A DNA stretch of 32,816 bases, taken from NCBI GenBank assembly GCA_021780355.1, contig JAJXYX010000084.1, forward strand, positions 1 to 32,816, in the 5' to 3' direction. The notes beneath the pieces are model-generated. The model was not told the origin of the DNA. It ran no database searches and saw only the letters and a list, made by a program, of their open reading frames with translations. The DNA comes from a bacterium (GTDB lineage: Bacteria; Chlamydiota; Chlamydiia; Chlamydiales; SM23-39). Made by a program: the position numbers and the translations under genes. Within the stretch, counting starts at the first letter, position 1; every line of letters starts with the position of its first letter. Shown here one piece after another: positions 16,069-24,729 of this stretch.

Positions 16069-19000
16069 CTACACACACTCAATCTGAGTCCCCAACTGCC
16101 CGGCGAGGTCGTGGATTTTTTCGCGGAAGAGGGCGTCGGCTTTGACGCCCCATTGGGAATCGATTTGAATGACGCCCCAGTGTTTGGCGGATCCGACGAA
16201 ATGAATTTCAAGGGGGGATTTTCCTGGGTGTTGGCGGAACACATTTTTTAGAGCGAGGATGCCGCTGAAGCGGATCTGGTCGGCGTTGAGTTTGAGGCGA
16301 ATCAAGCTTGTATCTTCTCGAGGGGCCTCTTGTTTTTCTTTGGCGGCTTTGGCGCTCTTCCATTTGGGCTCGCCATGTCTAGATTGAGCTTTGAGCCGAT
16401 CGTAGCAATCATCACATTCTTTGAGGCTCTCTTCATCGACGGAGGTCAGATCATCAAGGTAGCGGCATTGAAGATGGAGAGATTCGGATTTTCTCTCAAT
16501 TTGTAAAATCGCATAGAGGAGCTGATTTTCCCGTATGAGAAGGCTTTTTTGTTCAAACATTTCAGGCCAAACAGGAAGCTCGAATCGCTCAAATCCATCG
16601 CCAATGGTGAGGATGGCGAACTTTTTTTGCGTTTTGGAAGAAATTTTAATAGCTACCGTTTCGACAACAAAGGCAGCTCTAAATAAGGCGCCGTCAGGGA
16701 GCGTCTCCATATCTTTAAAAGATGTGCAAGAAAGACGAAATAAGATGGAGCGATACGCATCCATCGGATGGCCGGTCAAATAAAAACCTAAAAGCTCTTT
16801 TTCTCTCTGCAGGATTTGCATAGAATCTGTGCGATAAGCGAGAGTCGGGGGGGAAGAAAAAGGTTTAGCTTCCTCTTCGAGAAGAGAAAAGAAGTTCATC
16901 ACCCCGCGCGACGATTCTTTTTGCTCGGACGCCGCCCGTTCAAACATAGGCTCGACACTTTCTCTCAGCTCGTCGCGGCTCCAGCCGGTAAAATCAAAAG
17001 AACCTGCATCAACGAGAATCTCAATGGCTTTTTTCCCTATGCGCGTCTTATCTACCCGCTCAATGAAATCATAAAGGCTTTGAAAGCTTCCCCTTCGCGA
17101 TCTCTCTTCGATGATCATCTCGACAACAGCCTGGCCAACTCCCTTGACGCCAGACATAGCAAACCGGATCCCATCGGCCGCCGCGACAAATTCGCTCGCT
17201 GCCTGATTGATATCGGGAGGAAGAACGGGAATCTGCATCGAGCGGGCTTCGCGGATAAATTTCGCGACCTTTGTCGTATCGTCTCGGTCGCACGTCATCA
17301 AAGCCGCCATCCACTCTTTGGGATAGTTCGCCTTCAGATAAGCCGTCGTATAGGTTAAGTAAGCGTAGGCTGCCGCATGAGATTTGTTAAAACCATAAGA
17401 AGCGAACTTTTCAATTTTATCGAAAATCATCCCAGCGGTCGAGGCATCGATGTTTTTTCCTGCCGCGCCTTGTAAAAATTTTGCCCGCTGGCGAGCCATC
17501 TCCTCTTTGTCCTTTTTACCCATCGCGCGGCGAAGCACATCACCCTCGCCTAATGAATAACCGGCAAGAAGGCTAGCAATCTGCATCACCTGCTCTTGAT
17601 AGACCATGACACCATAAGTTTCCGAGAGGACTTCTTTCATGAGAGGATGATCGATCTCAATTTCTTCGCGGCCGTGTTTTCGTTGAATAAACGAAGGGAT
17701 CATATCCATGGGGCCGGGGCGATACAACGCGCCGACGGCGATGATCTCTTCAAACACATCAATGTGCAGCTGCCGAACAAGATCCTGCATCCCCCCAGAT
17801 TCCAGCTGAAACACGCCCATCGTTTTGCCTTGTGTTAGAAGATCGAATGTCGTCCGATCATCGAGCGGCAAATTCGCCCAATCAATGACGCGCCCTGTTG
17901 CTTTTGCAATCGCGTCTACGCATTTTTGAATCGACGTCAAGGTTTTCAGACCCAAAAAGTCGATCTTGAGCATACCGACGCTTTCGACCGGCTTCATCGC
18001 AAATTGAGTAACGACCATATCAGAATCTTTCGCCGTGCAAACAGGCACGTAGTCTGTAATGGGACCGCCGGAAATAATAAGCCCCGCCGCATGCGTACTC
18101 GTATTGCGAATCGATCCCTCGGTCTTTTTGGCCATCTCCAAAATCCGCCTTGCCTCTTCATCTCGCTCCATGAATTGGGCGAGGGCAGGATCAACCTCAA
18201 AAGCTTTTTCAAGAGTCATCGTCGGATCTTCCGGCACTAAAGCCGCAATCTCATTAACCTTTGATAAAGGAACATTCAGCACCCGGCCTACATCCTTGAT
18301 CGCCATCTTGGCCTTCATCGTACCAAACGTAATGATCTGGGCGACTTTATCCTTTCCGTATTTACTTACCGTATAATCAATCACCTCTTGACGCCGATCC
18401 ATGCAAATATCGACGTCGATATCAGGATAGGAAACTCGCTCAGGATTGATAAACCTTTCAAAGAAAAGATGGAAGCGAAGCGGCTCAATGTCGGTAATGC
18501 CGATCAAATACGCGACAATCGATCCAGCAGCTGATCCCCGTCCAGGGCCCATCGGAATTTTCCGACGCTTTGCCCAGGCGATGAAGTCATACACGATCAA
18601 CATATAATCGCACATACCCTTAGAAGCTAAGAGCTGAAATTCATATTCAAACCGCTCTTGGACAACTTGCAAAGGATCTTTGCCGGGATAAAGTTTTTGA
18701 ACGTGGACAAGGTGCTGAGGCGTATAGCGAAGAGGGATCGCCTGCTTGCATAGATCATATAAAAATTGCTCGGCTGCACGCAAACGCTCGTCGACTGTAT
18801 AAGATTTCCCCTCTAGAGAAGGGGCGATAAAGACAGGATAATGTTTTGTCTTAAAATCAATCTCAACGTGGCACTTGTCGGCTACTCGCAAAGTCTCTTC
18901 GAGAGCTTCGGGCACATCTGCAAAAAGCTTTTGCATTTGCTCAGGCGATTTAAAGTAAAACTCGTGACTCGCCAACACATCCCGTTTAGGATTTAACGTT

Positions 19001-19800
19001 TTATTTTTAGGAATGCCTCGAGAGTCCCTCTCCCAAATTTCACAAGGTTCGCCCGATTGGATGTTTAAAAGAATTTCATGAGCTCGCCAGTCATCCCTTT
19101 CGAGATAATGGATATCATTCGTGGCAACGCAAGGGATTCTGAGCTCCTTGGAAAGAGAAAGTAATTTGGCATTCACTTTCTGCTCGGCAGCGTAGTAGTC
19201 GCGGTATTTTTGCAAAAGCCATGGCTCTTTTTCCATGCCGTCGGCAAGAATTTGCTCTTCGCTCATCGGATGGCGCTGCAGCTCAAAATAAAAATCTTCT
19301 CCAAACTGCTTTTGACACCAAGCGATCTCCTCTTTGAGCTCTTGGTCCAAATCTTGCAAAATCAAATAGGCAATCCTCCCTTGCAAGGGACCGGAGAGGC
19401 AAATGAGCCCTTCTCGATGCAAGGCCAAAACCTCTTTATCAATGCGAGGCTGATAATAAAATCCCTCTAAAAAACCGAGCGAAGAGAGTTTGCAGAGATT
19501 TTGATATCCCTTGTTATTTTTGGCCAAAAGGACCAAAGGAAATCCATTGGGCTGACCTGGAATGCGCTTCTTTTCCTCTCTAGATCCTGGGGCCACCCAA
19601 ATTTCACACCCCAAAATCGGCTTGATTCCCACTTGCTTGCACGCTTTATAAAAATCAATCGCCCCATACAAGTTGCCCATGTCTGTCAAAGCCAGAGCAG
19701 ACATGCCGTAGCCTTTAGCCTTTTCAGCCAAAGCCGTGACAGAAGCAGTAGAATCTAAAATCGAAAACTGCGAATGGACATTCAGCGCAATCCAGGACAT
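16069..19800 (-). CDS. dnaE: DNA polymerase III alpha subunit
   Basis: This 1243-residue replicative polymerase of the DnaE1 type catalyses DNA synthesis in the Pol III core. Domains in order: PHP domain (about 1-270; VHSQFSILD at 8-16, LALTDMGNLYGA at 37-48); palm (IPMGPGRGSAAGSIVAYLIGI at about 415-435; YPDIDVDICMDRR at 458-470 with catalytic Asp462/Asp464; third Asp in KIDFLGLKTLTS); fingers and the GVMVYQEQVM and YGFNKSHAAAYAYLTY segments; helix-hairpin-helix (IRFAMSGVKGVG); and an OB-fold near 1000-1080. The PHP histidine pattern is reduced relative to Zn-binding PHP domains, as is usual for proteobacterial-type DnaE. A strong GGAGGAA ribosome-binding site lies in the end of uhpC, eight bases upstream. 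Placement next to uhpC and hisS matches the Chlamydia order. Confidence 0.98.
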   Translation of the reverse strand: MSWIALNVHSQFSILDSTASVTALAEKAKGYGMSALALTDMGNLYGAIDFYKACKQVGIKPILGCEIWVAPGSREEKKRIPGQPNGFPLVLLAKNNKGYQNLCKLSSLGFLEGFYYQPRIDKEVLALHREGLICLSGPLQGRIAYLILQDLDQELKEEIAWCQKQFGEDFYFELQRHPMSEEQILADGMEKEPWLLQKYRDYYAAEQKVNAKLLSLSKELRIPCVATNDIHYLERDDWRAHEILLNIQSGEPCEIWERDSRGIPKNKTLNPKRDVLASHEFYFKSPEQMQKLFADVPEALEETLRVADKCHVEIDFKTKHYPVFIAPSLEGKSYTVDERLRAAEQFLYDLCKQAIPLRYTPQHLVHVQKLYPGKDPLQVVQERFEYEFQLLASKGMCDYMLIVYDFIAWAKRRKIPMGPGRGSAAGSIVAYLIGITDIEPLRFHLFFERFINPERVSYPDIDVDICMDRRQEVIDYTVSKYGKDKVAQIITFGTMKAKMAIKDVGRVLNVPLSKVNEIAALVPEDPTMTLEKAFEVDPALAQFMERDEEARRILEMAKKTEGSIRNTSTHAAGLIISGGPITDYVPVCTAKDSDMVVTQFAMKPVESVGMLKIDFLGLKTLTSIQKCVDAIAKATGRVIDWANLPLDDRTTFDLLTQGKTMGVFQLESGGMQDLVRQLHIDVFEEIIAVGALYRPGPMDMIPSFIQRKHGREEIEIDHPLMKEVLSETYGVMVYQEQVMQIASLLAGYSLGEGDVLRRAMGKKDKEEMARQRAKFLQGAAGKNIDASTAGMIFDKIEKFASYGFNKSHAAAYAYLTYTTAYLKANYPKEWMAALMTCDRDDTTKVAKFIREARSMQIPVLPPDINQAASEFVAAADGIRFAMSGVKGVGQAVVEMIIEERSRRGSFQSLYDFIERVDKTRIGKKAIEILVDAGSFDFTGWSRDELRESVEPMFERAASEQKESSRGVMNFFSLLEEEAKPFSSPPTLAYRTDSMQILQREKELLGFYLTGHPMDAYRSILFRLSCTSFKDMETLPDGALFRAAFVVETVAIKISSKTQKKFAILTIGDGFERFELPVWPEMFEQKSLLIRENQLLYAILQIERKSESLHLQCRYLDDLTSVDEESLKECDDCYDRLKAQSRHGEPKWKSAKAAKEKQEAPREDTSLIRLKLNADQIRFSGILALKNVFRQHPGKSPLEIHFVGSAKHWGVIQIDSQWGVKADALFREKIHDLAGQLGTQIECV

Positions 19801-19807
19801 AACTCTT

Positions 19808-21154
19808 TTATTCCTCCACCAGCTTTTGTTTCCGCGGACTCGATTTTAATGACCAAAAAGGGAGCATCAGCACCATGGAAATCAGCGAACTGCCCACAAG
19901 GATGACAAAAAATGAATCCCAACCCCACTCTTTTGTGATTGCGCCCAAAGGCCCTCCGGCAAAAGCTGCTCCAAGATAAGCAAAACAGCCTACAAAGCCA
20001 GTCGCTGTGGCCGCTGCTTTTTTATGAGAAAGCTCAGCGGGAACCATGCCAATGAGCATCTGCGGACCAAAAATAAAAAATCCAAAGAAAAACAGAAACA
20101 AGCTGTCGATGATCAGTAAAGAACCAGGCATCACCTGAAAACTAAACATCAAACTGGCAATAAAAAGCGAACATAGCACAATCACAGGAATCCTCTTTCC
20201 TTTAAAAAGCACATCAGAAGCCCAGCCCGCAGCCAAACTTCCCAAAAATCCCCCTACTTCAAACCAAGTTACGCACATTCCCGATTCCACCAACGTATAT
20301 TTTTTCACTTCGACAAGATAAAACATACTCCAATCATTGACCGCTGTTCGAATAAGGCCGACAAAGAAATAGGCTAAAGCCAAAATCCAGATATATTTAT
20401 TAGTTAGGACGTATTCCCATAAAATTTCTTTTGCCGACAGCTGCTGCGCTTCCCTCTGCTGTTTGGCCAAGTCGGGATAATCCTCTCGAAATTTCTCAAC
20501 CGGAGGAAGCCCGAGGGATTGAGGCGTGTCTCGGAGCCGATTGATCAGAAAAATCCCACCTGCAATACAAACAATTCCAGGGACGAACAGAGCAAAACGC
20601 CAGCCAAACTCCGCCGCGCAGCCCGCAACTAGCAGAGGAATTAACGCCCCTCCTAAATTATGCGATGTATTCCATACAGCCCACCATCTTCCCCTCTCCG
20701 AGTGGGAATACCAATGGGTCAATAGCTTGGCGCAGCCGGGCCATCCCCAGCCTTGGAACCAGCCGTTTAACCCCCAGAAAATAGCAAAAGCCCACCAGGC
20801 GGACGAAAATCCAAACAAAATGTTAAACACGCCCGTCAAGATTAGTCCGATCGACATGAAATAACGGGGATTGGATTTGTCTCCCAAAATACCGCTGATA
20901 AACTTACTAGCCCCATACAAAAGGCTTAAAATCGTTCCCAGCAACCCCAGTTCAAACTTATCAAGTCCTAGATCATCCTGAAGAGCTGGCAAAGCAAATG
21001 TAACGCTTTTGCGTGTTAAGTAGTAAAGGGCATAGCCCACATACATTGCATAGAAAGTGCGAAGACGCCAGTATTTATAGTTTTTTTTTACCAAGTCTTC
21101 GTCTTGGATTTCTTCAACGTAAGGAGCTGGCCTTAAAAAATCAAGAACACCCAC
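19808..21154 (-). CDS. uhpC: Hexose-phosphate:phosphate antiporter, UhpC-like (OPA/MFS family)
   Basis: This is a 12-helix major-facilitator transporter of about 448 residues in the organophosphate:phosphate antiporter family, predicted to take up host sugar phosphate in exchange for phosphate. RTFYAMYVGYALYYLTRKSVTFA holds the first helix and the substrate-binding Arg region. GLNGWFQGWGWPGCAKLLTHWYSHSERGRWWAVWNTSHNLGG is the GlpT/UhpT family signature. A second conserved block sits near RTAVNDWSMFYLVE. The frame opens at a TTG (21187), but GTG 21154 has GGAG at ideal spacing and gives GVLDFLRPAP as the N-terminus. UhpC of E. coli is a sensor, but the chlamydial homologue is known to transport glucose-6-phosphate. 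dnaE follows after 7 bases. Confidence 0.92.
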   Translation of the reverse strand: MGVLDFLRPAPYVEEIQDEDLVKKNYKYWRLRTFYAMYVGYALYYLTRKSVTFALPALQDDLGLDKFELGLLGTILSLLYGASKFISGILGDKSNPRYFMSIGLILTGVFNILFGFSSAWWAFAIFWGLNGWFQGWGWPGCAKLLTHWYSHSERGRWWAVWNTSHNLGGALIPLLVAGCAAEFGWRFALFVPGIVCIAGGIFLINRLRDTPQSLGLPPVEKFREDYPDLAKQQREAQQLSAKEILWEYVLTNKYIWILALAYFFVGLIRTAVNDWSMFYLVEVKKYTLVESGMCVTWFEVGGFLGSLAAGWASDVLFKGKRIPVIVLCSLFIASLMFSFQVMPGSLLIIDSLFLFFFGFFIFGPQMLIGMVPAELSHKKAAATATGFVGCFAYLGAAFAGGPLGAITKEWGWDSFFVILVGSSLISMVLMLPFWSLKSSPRKQKLVEE

Positions 21155-21345
21155 AAAATGTTTCTCCAAGTCAGGCAAACGGGACAAGCCTAAAACTAGT
21201 CATGACCTTATGTCAACGTTTTTATAGCGTAACGCAATCTTCCTAAAAGAAGAAACAGAAAGATAGGCTGATAGCTCGTCCCAGAGCGCAAATTATTTAT
21301 CTATTTATTATAGAGCCTCGGATCGAAAACGAAACTGGCCCTTTT

Positions 21346-21390
21346 AGAGACTGTCGATTTTCAGCGACAGTCTCTTACTTCTTTATCTCG
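21346..21390 (+). terminator. Terminator-like hairpin upstream of hisS
   Basis: A stem of 11 perfect base pairs with an 8-base loop is followed by the T-rich TTACTTCTTTAT on the plus strand. No plus-strand gene ends here, so it would terminate an upstream small RNA or a hisS leader transcript starting further upstream. On the minus strand the stem is followed by AAAAGGGCC, which argues against termination in that direction. Confidence 0.5.
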
Positions 21391-21447
21391 ACCGCCTTTT
21401 TTTATACAGCGATTTTTTCGGTATAGCATTTATTTTCTCAGGGGTCT

Positions 21448-21453
21448 TATAAT
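21448..21453 (+). promoter_or_regulatory. Probable -10 box of the hisS promoter
   Basis: An exact TATAAT lies 22 bases before the hisS ATG. The sequence 17 bases upstream (AGCATT, 21425-21430) is a poor match to TTGACA, so only the -10 element is convincing. The transcript would start about 21460 and have a very short leader. Confidence 0.45.
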
Positions 21454-21474
21454 TGGGCAAAAAAGCGATAAAAT

Positions 21475-22758
21475 ATGAAATTCCAACTTCCTAAAGGCAC
21501 TTTTGACATTTTGCCCTACGCCCCAGAAGAACCCTGGCAGCTGACTGCTTTGTGGCACAAGCTAGAATCGATCATCGCTGAGACCGCTAGAGAATACGGC
21601 TACGCAGAAATTCGGACCCCTATTTACGAAAGAACCGAGCTTTTCGACCGGGGCGTGGGAGAGACAACCGACATCGTGTCTAAAGAAATGTTTACCTTTG
21701 AAGACAAAGGAGGCAGATCTCTTTCCCTTAGACCCGAAGGGACCGCTTCCGTCATCCGTTCTTTCATCGAACATTCCCTCTCACAGGCCCGTTCATCTCA
21801 TAAATTTTACTACATCGGCCCCATGTTTCGTTATGAAAGGCCCCAATCGGGAAGATACCGGCAATTCCACCAGCTTGGGATAGAAGCTATTGGGGCCTCT
21901 GACCCTGCACAAGACGCAGAGGTGATCGATATGCTCTACCAGATCTATGCTCGCCTGGGCTTAAAACGGCTGCGCGTGCAGCTCAATACTGTCGGGGATC
22001 TTGAGTCGAGAGCGATGTACAAAGCGGCCCTTGTTGATTACTTCCGTCCCCATCTGGACGAACTTTCGGCAGAAAGTAAAATACGGCTCGAAAAAAACCC
22101 CCTTCGGATCCTCGACTCCAAAGATCCGAAAGATATCGAACTTGTCCGAAACGCCCCCTCCATTTTAACCCACCTTTCTCCTTCGGCCCAAACCCATTTC
22201 CAAGAGGTCTGCCGGCTGCTCGACTCCATCCAAATCCCCTATGAAATCAACGACAAAATCGTCCGAGGGCTCGATTACTACACAAAAACCGTATTTGAGA
22301 TCACCACCGAAGATTTAGGCGCGCAAAATACCATCGGAGGCGGAGGCCGCTACGACGGGCTTCTCTCCTCGCTCGGAGGCCCCGACCTTCCTGGGGTAGG
22401 CTACGCTACAGGGCTCGAGAGGATTTTGCAGGTCATGATCGCCCAAGGGATTGAACCGCTGAAAGAGCAAGGCCCCCTGGTCTATTTCATTCCTCTCGGA
22501 GAAGAGGCAAAAACCAAATGTTTCACGCTCGCATCTCTTTGCAGACGCTCGCACCTCTCAGCAGATGTAGAGCTTTGCGCAAAAAAAGTCCAAACAGGGC
22601 TTCAAAATGCGACTAAGCTATCCGCTGTCTATTGCGCCATCATCGGATCCGACGAGCTCAACGCAAACAAAATTACGCTCAAGCATCTCGAGACAAGACA
22701 AACAACGGATCTCTCGCTTGATCGCCTGATCTCTTACCTTCAAGGAATCCAACCATGA
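21475..22758 (+). CDS. hisS: Histidyl-tRNA synthetase
   Basis: This 427-residue class II aminoacyl-tRNA synthetase charges tRNA-His. KGTFDILPYAPEEPWQ begins the protein (5-20). The motif 1 region PIYERTELFDRGVGETTDIVSKEMFTF follows, then motif 2 with SLRPEGTASVIRSF and YYIGPMFRYERPQSGRYRQFHQLGIEAIG. The histidine-specific loop GLDYYTKTVFEI and the GGGGRYDGLL block are present, as is motif 3 GYATGLERIL. The C-terminal anticodon-binding domain covers about 325-427. Length and motifs are normal. The TGA overlaps the ATG of the FKBP gene (ATGA 22755-22758). In C. trachomatis, as I recall it, aspS sits between hisS and mip; here it is absent. Confidence 0.98.
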   Translation: MKFQLPKGTFDILPYAPEEPWQLTALWHKLESIIAETAREYGYAEIRTPIYERTELFDRGVGETTDIVSKEMFTFEDKGGRSLSLRPEGTASVIRSFIEHSLSQARSSHKFYYIGPMFRYERPQSGRYRQFHQLGIEAIGASDPAQDAEVIDMLYQIYARLGLKRLRVQLNTVGDLESRAMYKAALVDYFRPHLDELSAESKIRLEKNPLRILDSKDPKDIELVRNAPSILTHLSPSAQTHFQEVCRLLDSIQIPYEINDKIVRGLDYYTKTVFEITTEDLGAQNTIGGGGRYDGLLSSLGGPDLPGVGYATGLERILQVMIAQGIEPLKEQGPLVYFIPLGEEAKTKCFTLASLCRRSHLSADVELCAKKVQTGLQNATKLSAVYCAIIGSDELNANKITLKHLETRQTTDLSLDRLISYLQGIQP

Positions 22759-23486
22759 AACTTCATCCTTTATTTTTTCTTTTTGCCGCTTTGTCTCTTC
22801 AAGCCGAAACATCCCAAGAGCATGACATCGCCAAAATTTCTGAAGCCATGGGGCATTTGATCGGAAAAAATCTAGAAGCGTTGGGCCTTGATCTCGACGT
22901 TGAAGCGATCGTTAAAGGTCTTCAGGACGCTTCATCAGGCAAACACTCTCCTATGAGCGAAGAGGAGTGCGTACAAGCGATCGCCGTCTTGCAAGAAGAG
23001 AATTTTTCTTTGCTCGCTGAACAAAATCGGCAAGAAGCCGATGATTTCCTTGCTGCCAATAAGAAAAAAGAGCACATCGTCTCGCTGGAAAACGGAAAGC
23101 TTCAATACGAAACGATCAAAGAAGGTTTTGGACAAGTAGTTGAGCCTTATAATTCCCCTATTGTCCGCTACACAGCCCGCTACCTCGACGGACAAATTTT
23201 TGGCTCAGTGGACGAAGATGAACTCATTTCCCTTGATGAGACTATTGTGGGCTTTAGCAAAGGGGTTGTCGGCATGAAAGAGGGAGAAGTCCGCAAGCTC
23301 TACCTTCATCCAGATCTCGGCTATGGCAAGCAAAGCCATCTTCTCCCCAATGCTCTCGTCATCTTTGAAGTCGAGGTGATCAAAGCCGACGGCTCAGCCG
23401 ATGCGCAAACAGCCTCAAAATTCGATGACATCCCTCCGCAAATCCTTCAAGAGCTCCAAACTGACGAGACGGCATCCTTGCAATGA
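22755..23486 (+). CDS. mip: Mip-like FKBP-type peptidyl-prolyl isomerase, exported
   Basis: This 243-residue protein has a signal peptide (about 1-17, ending LQA-ET), so it is predicted to be periplasmic or surface-exposed. It has an N-terminal helical dimerisation region (about 22-110) and a C-terminal FKBP domain (about 118-212) ending in a polar tail. FKBP pocket residues are partly changed: Tyr139, Phe149, Tyr190 and Phe204 are kept, while the usual Asp after Phe149 is Gly150 and the pocket Trp is Phe167. Isomerase activity may therefore be reduced and the chaperone role may dominate; this is inference. Mip-type proteins of intracellular bacteria support infection. It is coupled at both ends by ATGA overlaps with hisS and trmL, as in the Chlamydia mip-spoU pair. 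Confidence 0.93.
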   Translation: MKLHPLFFLFAALSLQAETSQEHDIAKISEAMGHLIGKNLEALGLDLDVEAIVKGLQDASSGKHSPMSEEECVQAIAVLQEENFSLLAEQNRQEADDFLAANKKKEHIVSLENGKLQYETIKEGFGQVVEPYNSPIVRYTARYLDGQIFGSVDEDELISLDETIVGFSKGVVGMKEGEVRKLYLHPDLGYGKQSHLLPNALVIFEVEVIKADGSADAQTASKFDDIPPQILQELQTDETASLQ

Positions 23487-23941
23487 AGATCATTTTATTC
23501 CAGCCGCAAATCCCGCAAAACACGGGCAATATCGTCAGGACCTGCGCGGCAACGAGCAGCTCGCTCATCTTGGTTCGTCCTCTCGGCTTTAGTACGCAAA
23601 GCCGCTGGCTCAAAAGGGCCGGTTTGGATTATTGGACGGATGTAGAGATCGAAGAGATCGACGATCTTCCTCTCTACTTGGAAAAGACGCAAAGCCCCTT
23701 TTTCTTTTTCTCTAGCAAAACAAAAAACTCCTACACCGAAGCCGCATATGCTCCCGATTCTCTTTTAATTTTTGGTTCGGAAACAAATGGCCTCGATCCC
23801 TTTTTCTGGCAACGCTGGCCTGATCGATTTTATACCATTCCCATGACGCCGGGACAAAGATGCCTAAACCTCGCAAGCAGCGCGGCCATTGTACTTTATG
23901 AGGCTTTAAGGCAGACTCAATTCACTACGCTCAAACAATAG
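23483..23941 (+). CDS. trmL: tRNA (cytidine/uridine-34 2'-O)-methyltransferase TrmL (SpoU/SPOUT family)
   Basis: This 152-residue minimal SPOUT methyltransferase has the length of YibK/TrmL and lacks any extra RNA-binding domain. Conserved motifs are PQNTGNIVRTCAA (11-23), FGSETNGL (97-104) and the knot motif RCLNLASSAAI (126-136) with the C-terminal helix VLYEALRQ. It would methylate the 2'-OH of the wobble nucleotide of tRNA-Leu isoacceptors using S-adenosylmethionine. Its start overlaps the mip stop (ATGA 23483-23486). It ends only 5 bases from the convergent ABC permease stop, with no hairpin between, so readthrough in both directions is likely. Confidence 0.95.
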   Translation: MKIILFQPQIPQNTGNIVRTCAATSSSLILVRPLGFSTQSRWLKRAGLDYWTDVEIEEIDDLPLYLEKTQSPFFFFSSKTKNSYTEAAYAPDSLLIFGSETNGLDPFFWQRWPDRFYTIPMTPGQRCLNLASSAAIVLYEALRQTQFTTLKQ

Positions 23942-23946
23942 ACCTC

Positions 23947-24729
23947 TTATTCAAGACGTGCCAATCCTTTTTCCCTGCTTTTTTCAAAAGCGTAGCGGAA
24001 AAGAAGAAGACAGAGAACTAAATAAAATACGTTAAGCGCCATACTGATCGCAAAGTAAGAAAAAGGGAAAGACCCTTGAGCAAGGATCAGGCGCATCCCT
24101 TCAAAGACATACGTCGTAGGAAGACACCAAGAAATGGCTCGGGCCCACTCGGGCAAAATAGAAACGGGATAAAACACTGCGCTGAAAGGGGCGAACAGAA
24201 AAGCTACCATCCAAGCGAGCATCTCTACTCGATGGCCCCAGTAGATAATAGCGCTAGAAGAGAGAAAACTTAGAGCCCAGCCGAAAATGATCAGAGAGCA
24301 GGCAAAAGGCAAAAAGGCCCAGCCGACCGTAAAAATATTGAGAGAATAGAGCAAATAGACCATCAGCGAGCCAAAACTAATCGTAATCACAAGTTTTGCA
24401 GCGCTAAGTAAAAGCATCCCCGCAATCCACTCAGACAGTTTCAGCGGCGTAGAAAAAAGGTTAATCAAGTTGCGGTGCCAAAATTCCTGGAGCAGACTGA
24501 CTGAGATATCGACAGATCCTCGCCAAACAATCTGCCAGAAAATAAGACCTGTCAAAAGGATCAACGGCAGATTATCCGTCACATGATAGGTTTGGATCCA
24601 CACCGAGGTAAGTCCCCAAAGAAGGATGTCGACAAAAGGCCAATAAAAAAGATCAGAAAGCTGATGGAGCCCTTTTTTTAGCACATAAAAATACCGAAAA
24701 AACACACCTAAAATTCGCTGCAAGCTCAT
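23947..24729 (-). CDS. ABC-2 type transporter permease
   Basis: This 260-residue integral membrane protein has about six hydrophobic helices and the layout of ABC-2 permeases (NodJ/YadH/DrrB type): an amphipathic N-terminus RYFYVLKKGLHQLSDLFYWPFVDILLWG, a central QEFWHRNLINLFSTPLKLSEWIAG coupling region, and the late SAVFYPVSILPEWARAISWCLPTTYVFEGMR block typical of the family. It forms the channel for the ATPase encoded immediately upstream. Its ATG overlaps the ATPase stop (ATGA 24726-24729). The substrate cannot be told from the sequence; lipid-linked glycans, drugs and lipids are all possible. This pair lies between trmL and trxA, genes that are adjacent in C. trachomatis as far as I recall. 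Confidence 0.9.
   Translation of the reverse strand: MSLQRILGVFFRYFYVLKKGLHQLSDLFYWPFVDILLWGLTSVWIQTYHVTDNLPLILLTGLIFWQIVWRGSVDISVSLLQEFWHRNLINLFSTPLKLSEWIAGMLLLSAAKLVITISFGSLMVYLLYSLNIFTVGWAFLPFACSLIIFGWALSFLSSSAIIYWGHRVEMLAWMVAFLFAPFSAVFYPVSILPEWARAISWCLPTTYVFEGMRLILAQGSFPFSYFAISMALNVFYLVLCLLLFRYAFEKSREKGLARLE

Larger units (their letters stand above)
21155..21474. other. Divergent intergenic region with a strong hairpin (uhpC / hisS)
   Basis: These 320 bases separate the starts of uhpC (-) and hisS (+). They contain no convincing protein-coding frame. The main feature is a perfect 11-bp stem AGAGACTGTCG / CGACAGTCTCT at 21346-21356 and 21365-21375, followed on the plus strand by TTACTTCTTTATCTC. 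A TATTAT box lies about 30 bases before it (about 21305-21310). This could be a short RNA with its own terminator, or an attenuator in the hisS leader. A perfect TATAAT follows at 21448-21453. No T-box or riboswitch fold was recognised. Confidence 0.55.

Noticed and set aside
15973-16251. Plus-strand frame of 92 codons between ruvA and dnaE
   Set aside because: It runs through the dispersed repeat and then antisense through the conserved end of dnaE, has no ribosome-binding site, and shows no domain.
21154-21187. TTG start for uhpC adding 11 residues
   Set aside because: The GTG at 21154 has GGAG at good spacing, and the extension (SRLPDLEKHF) has no transporter-family support.
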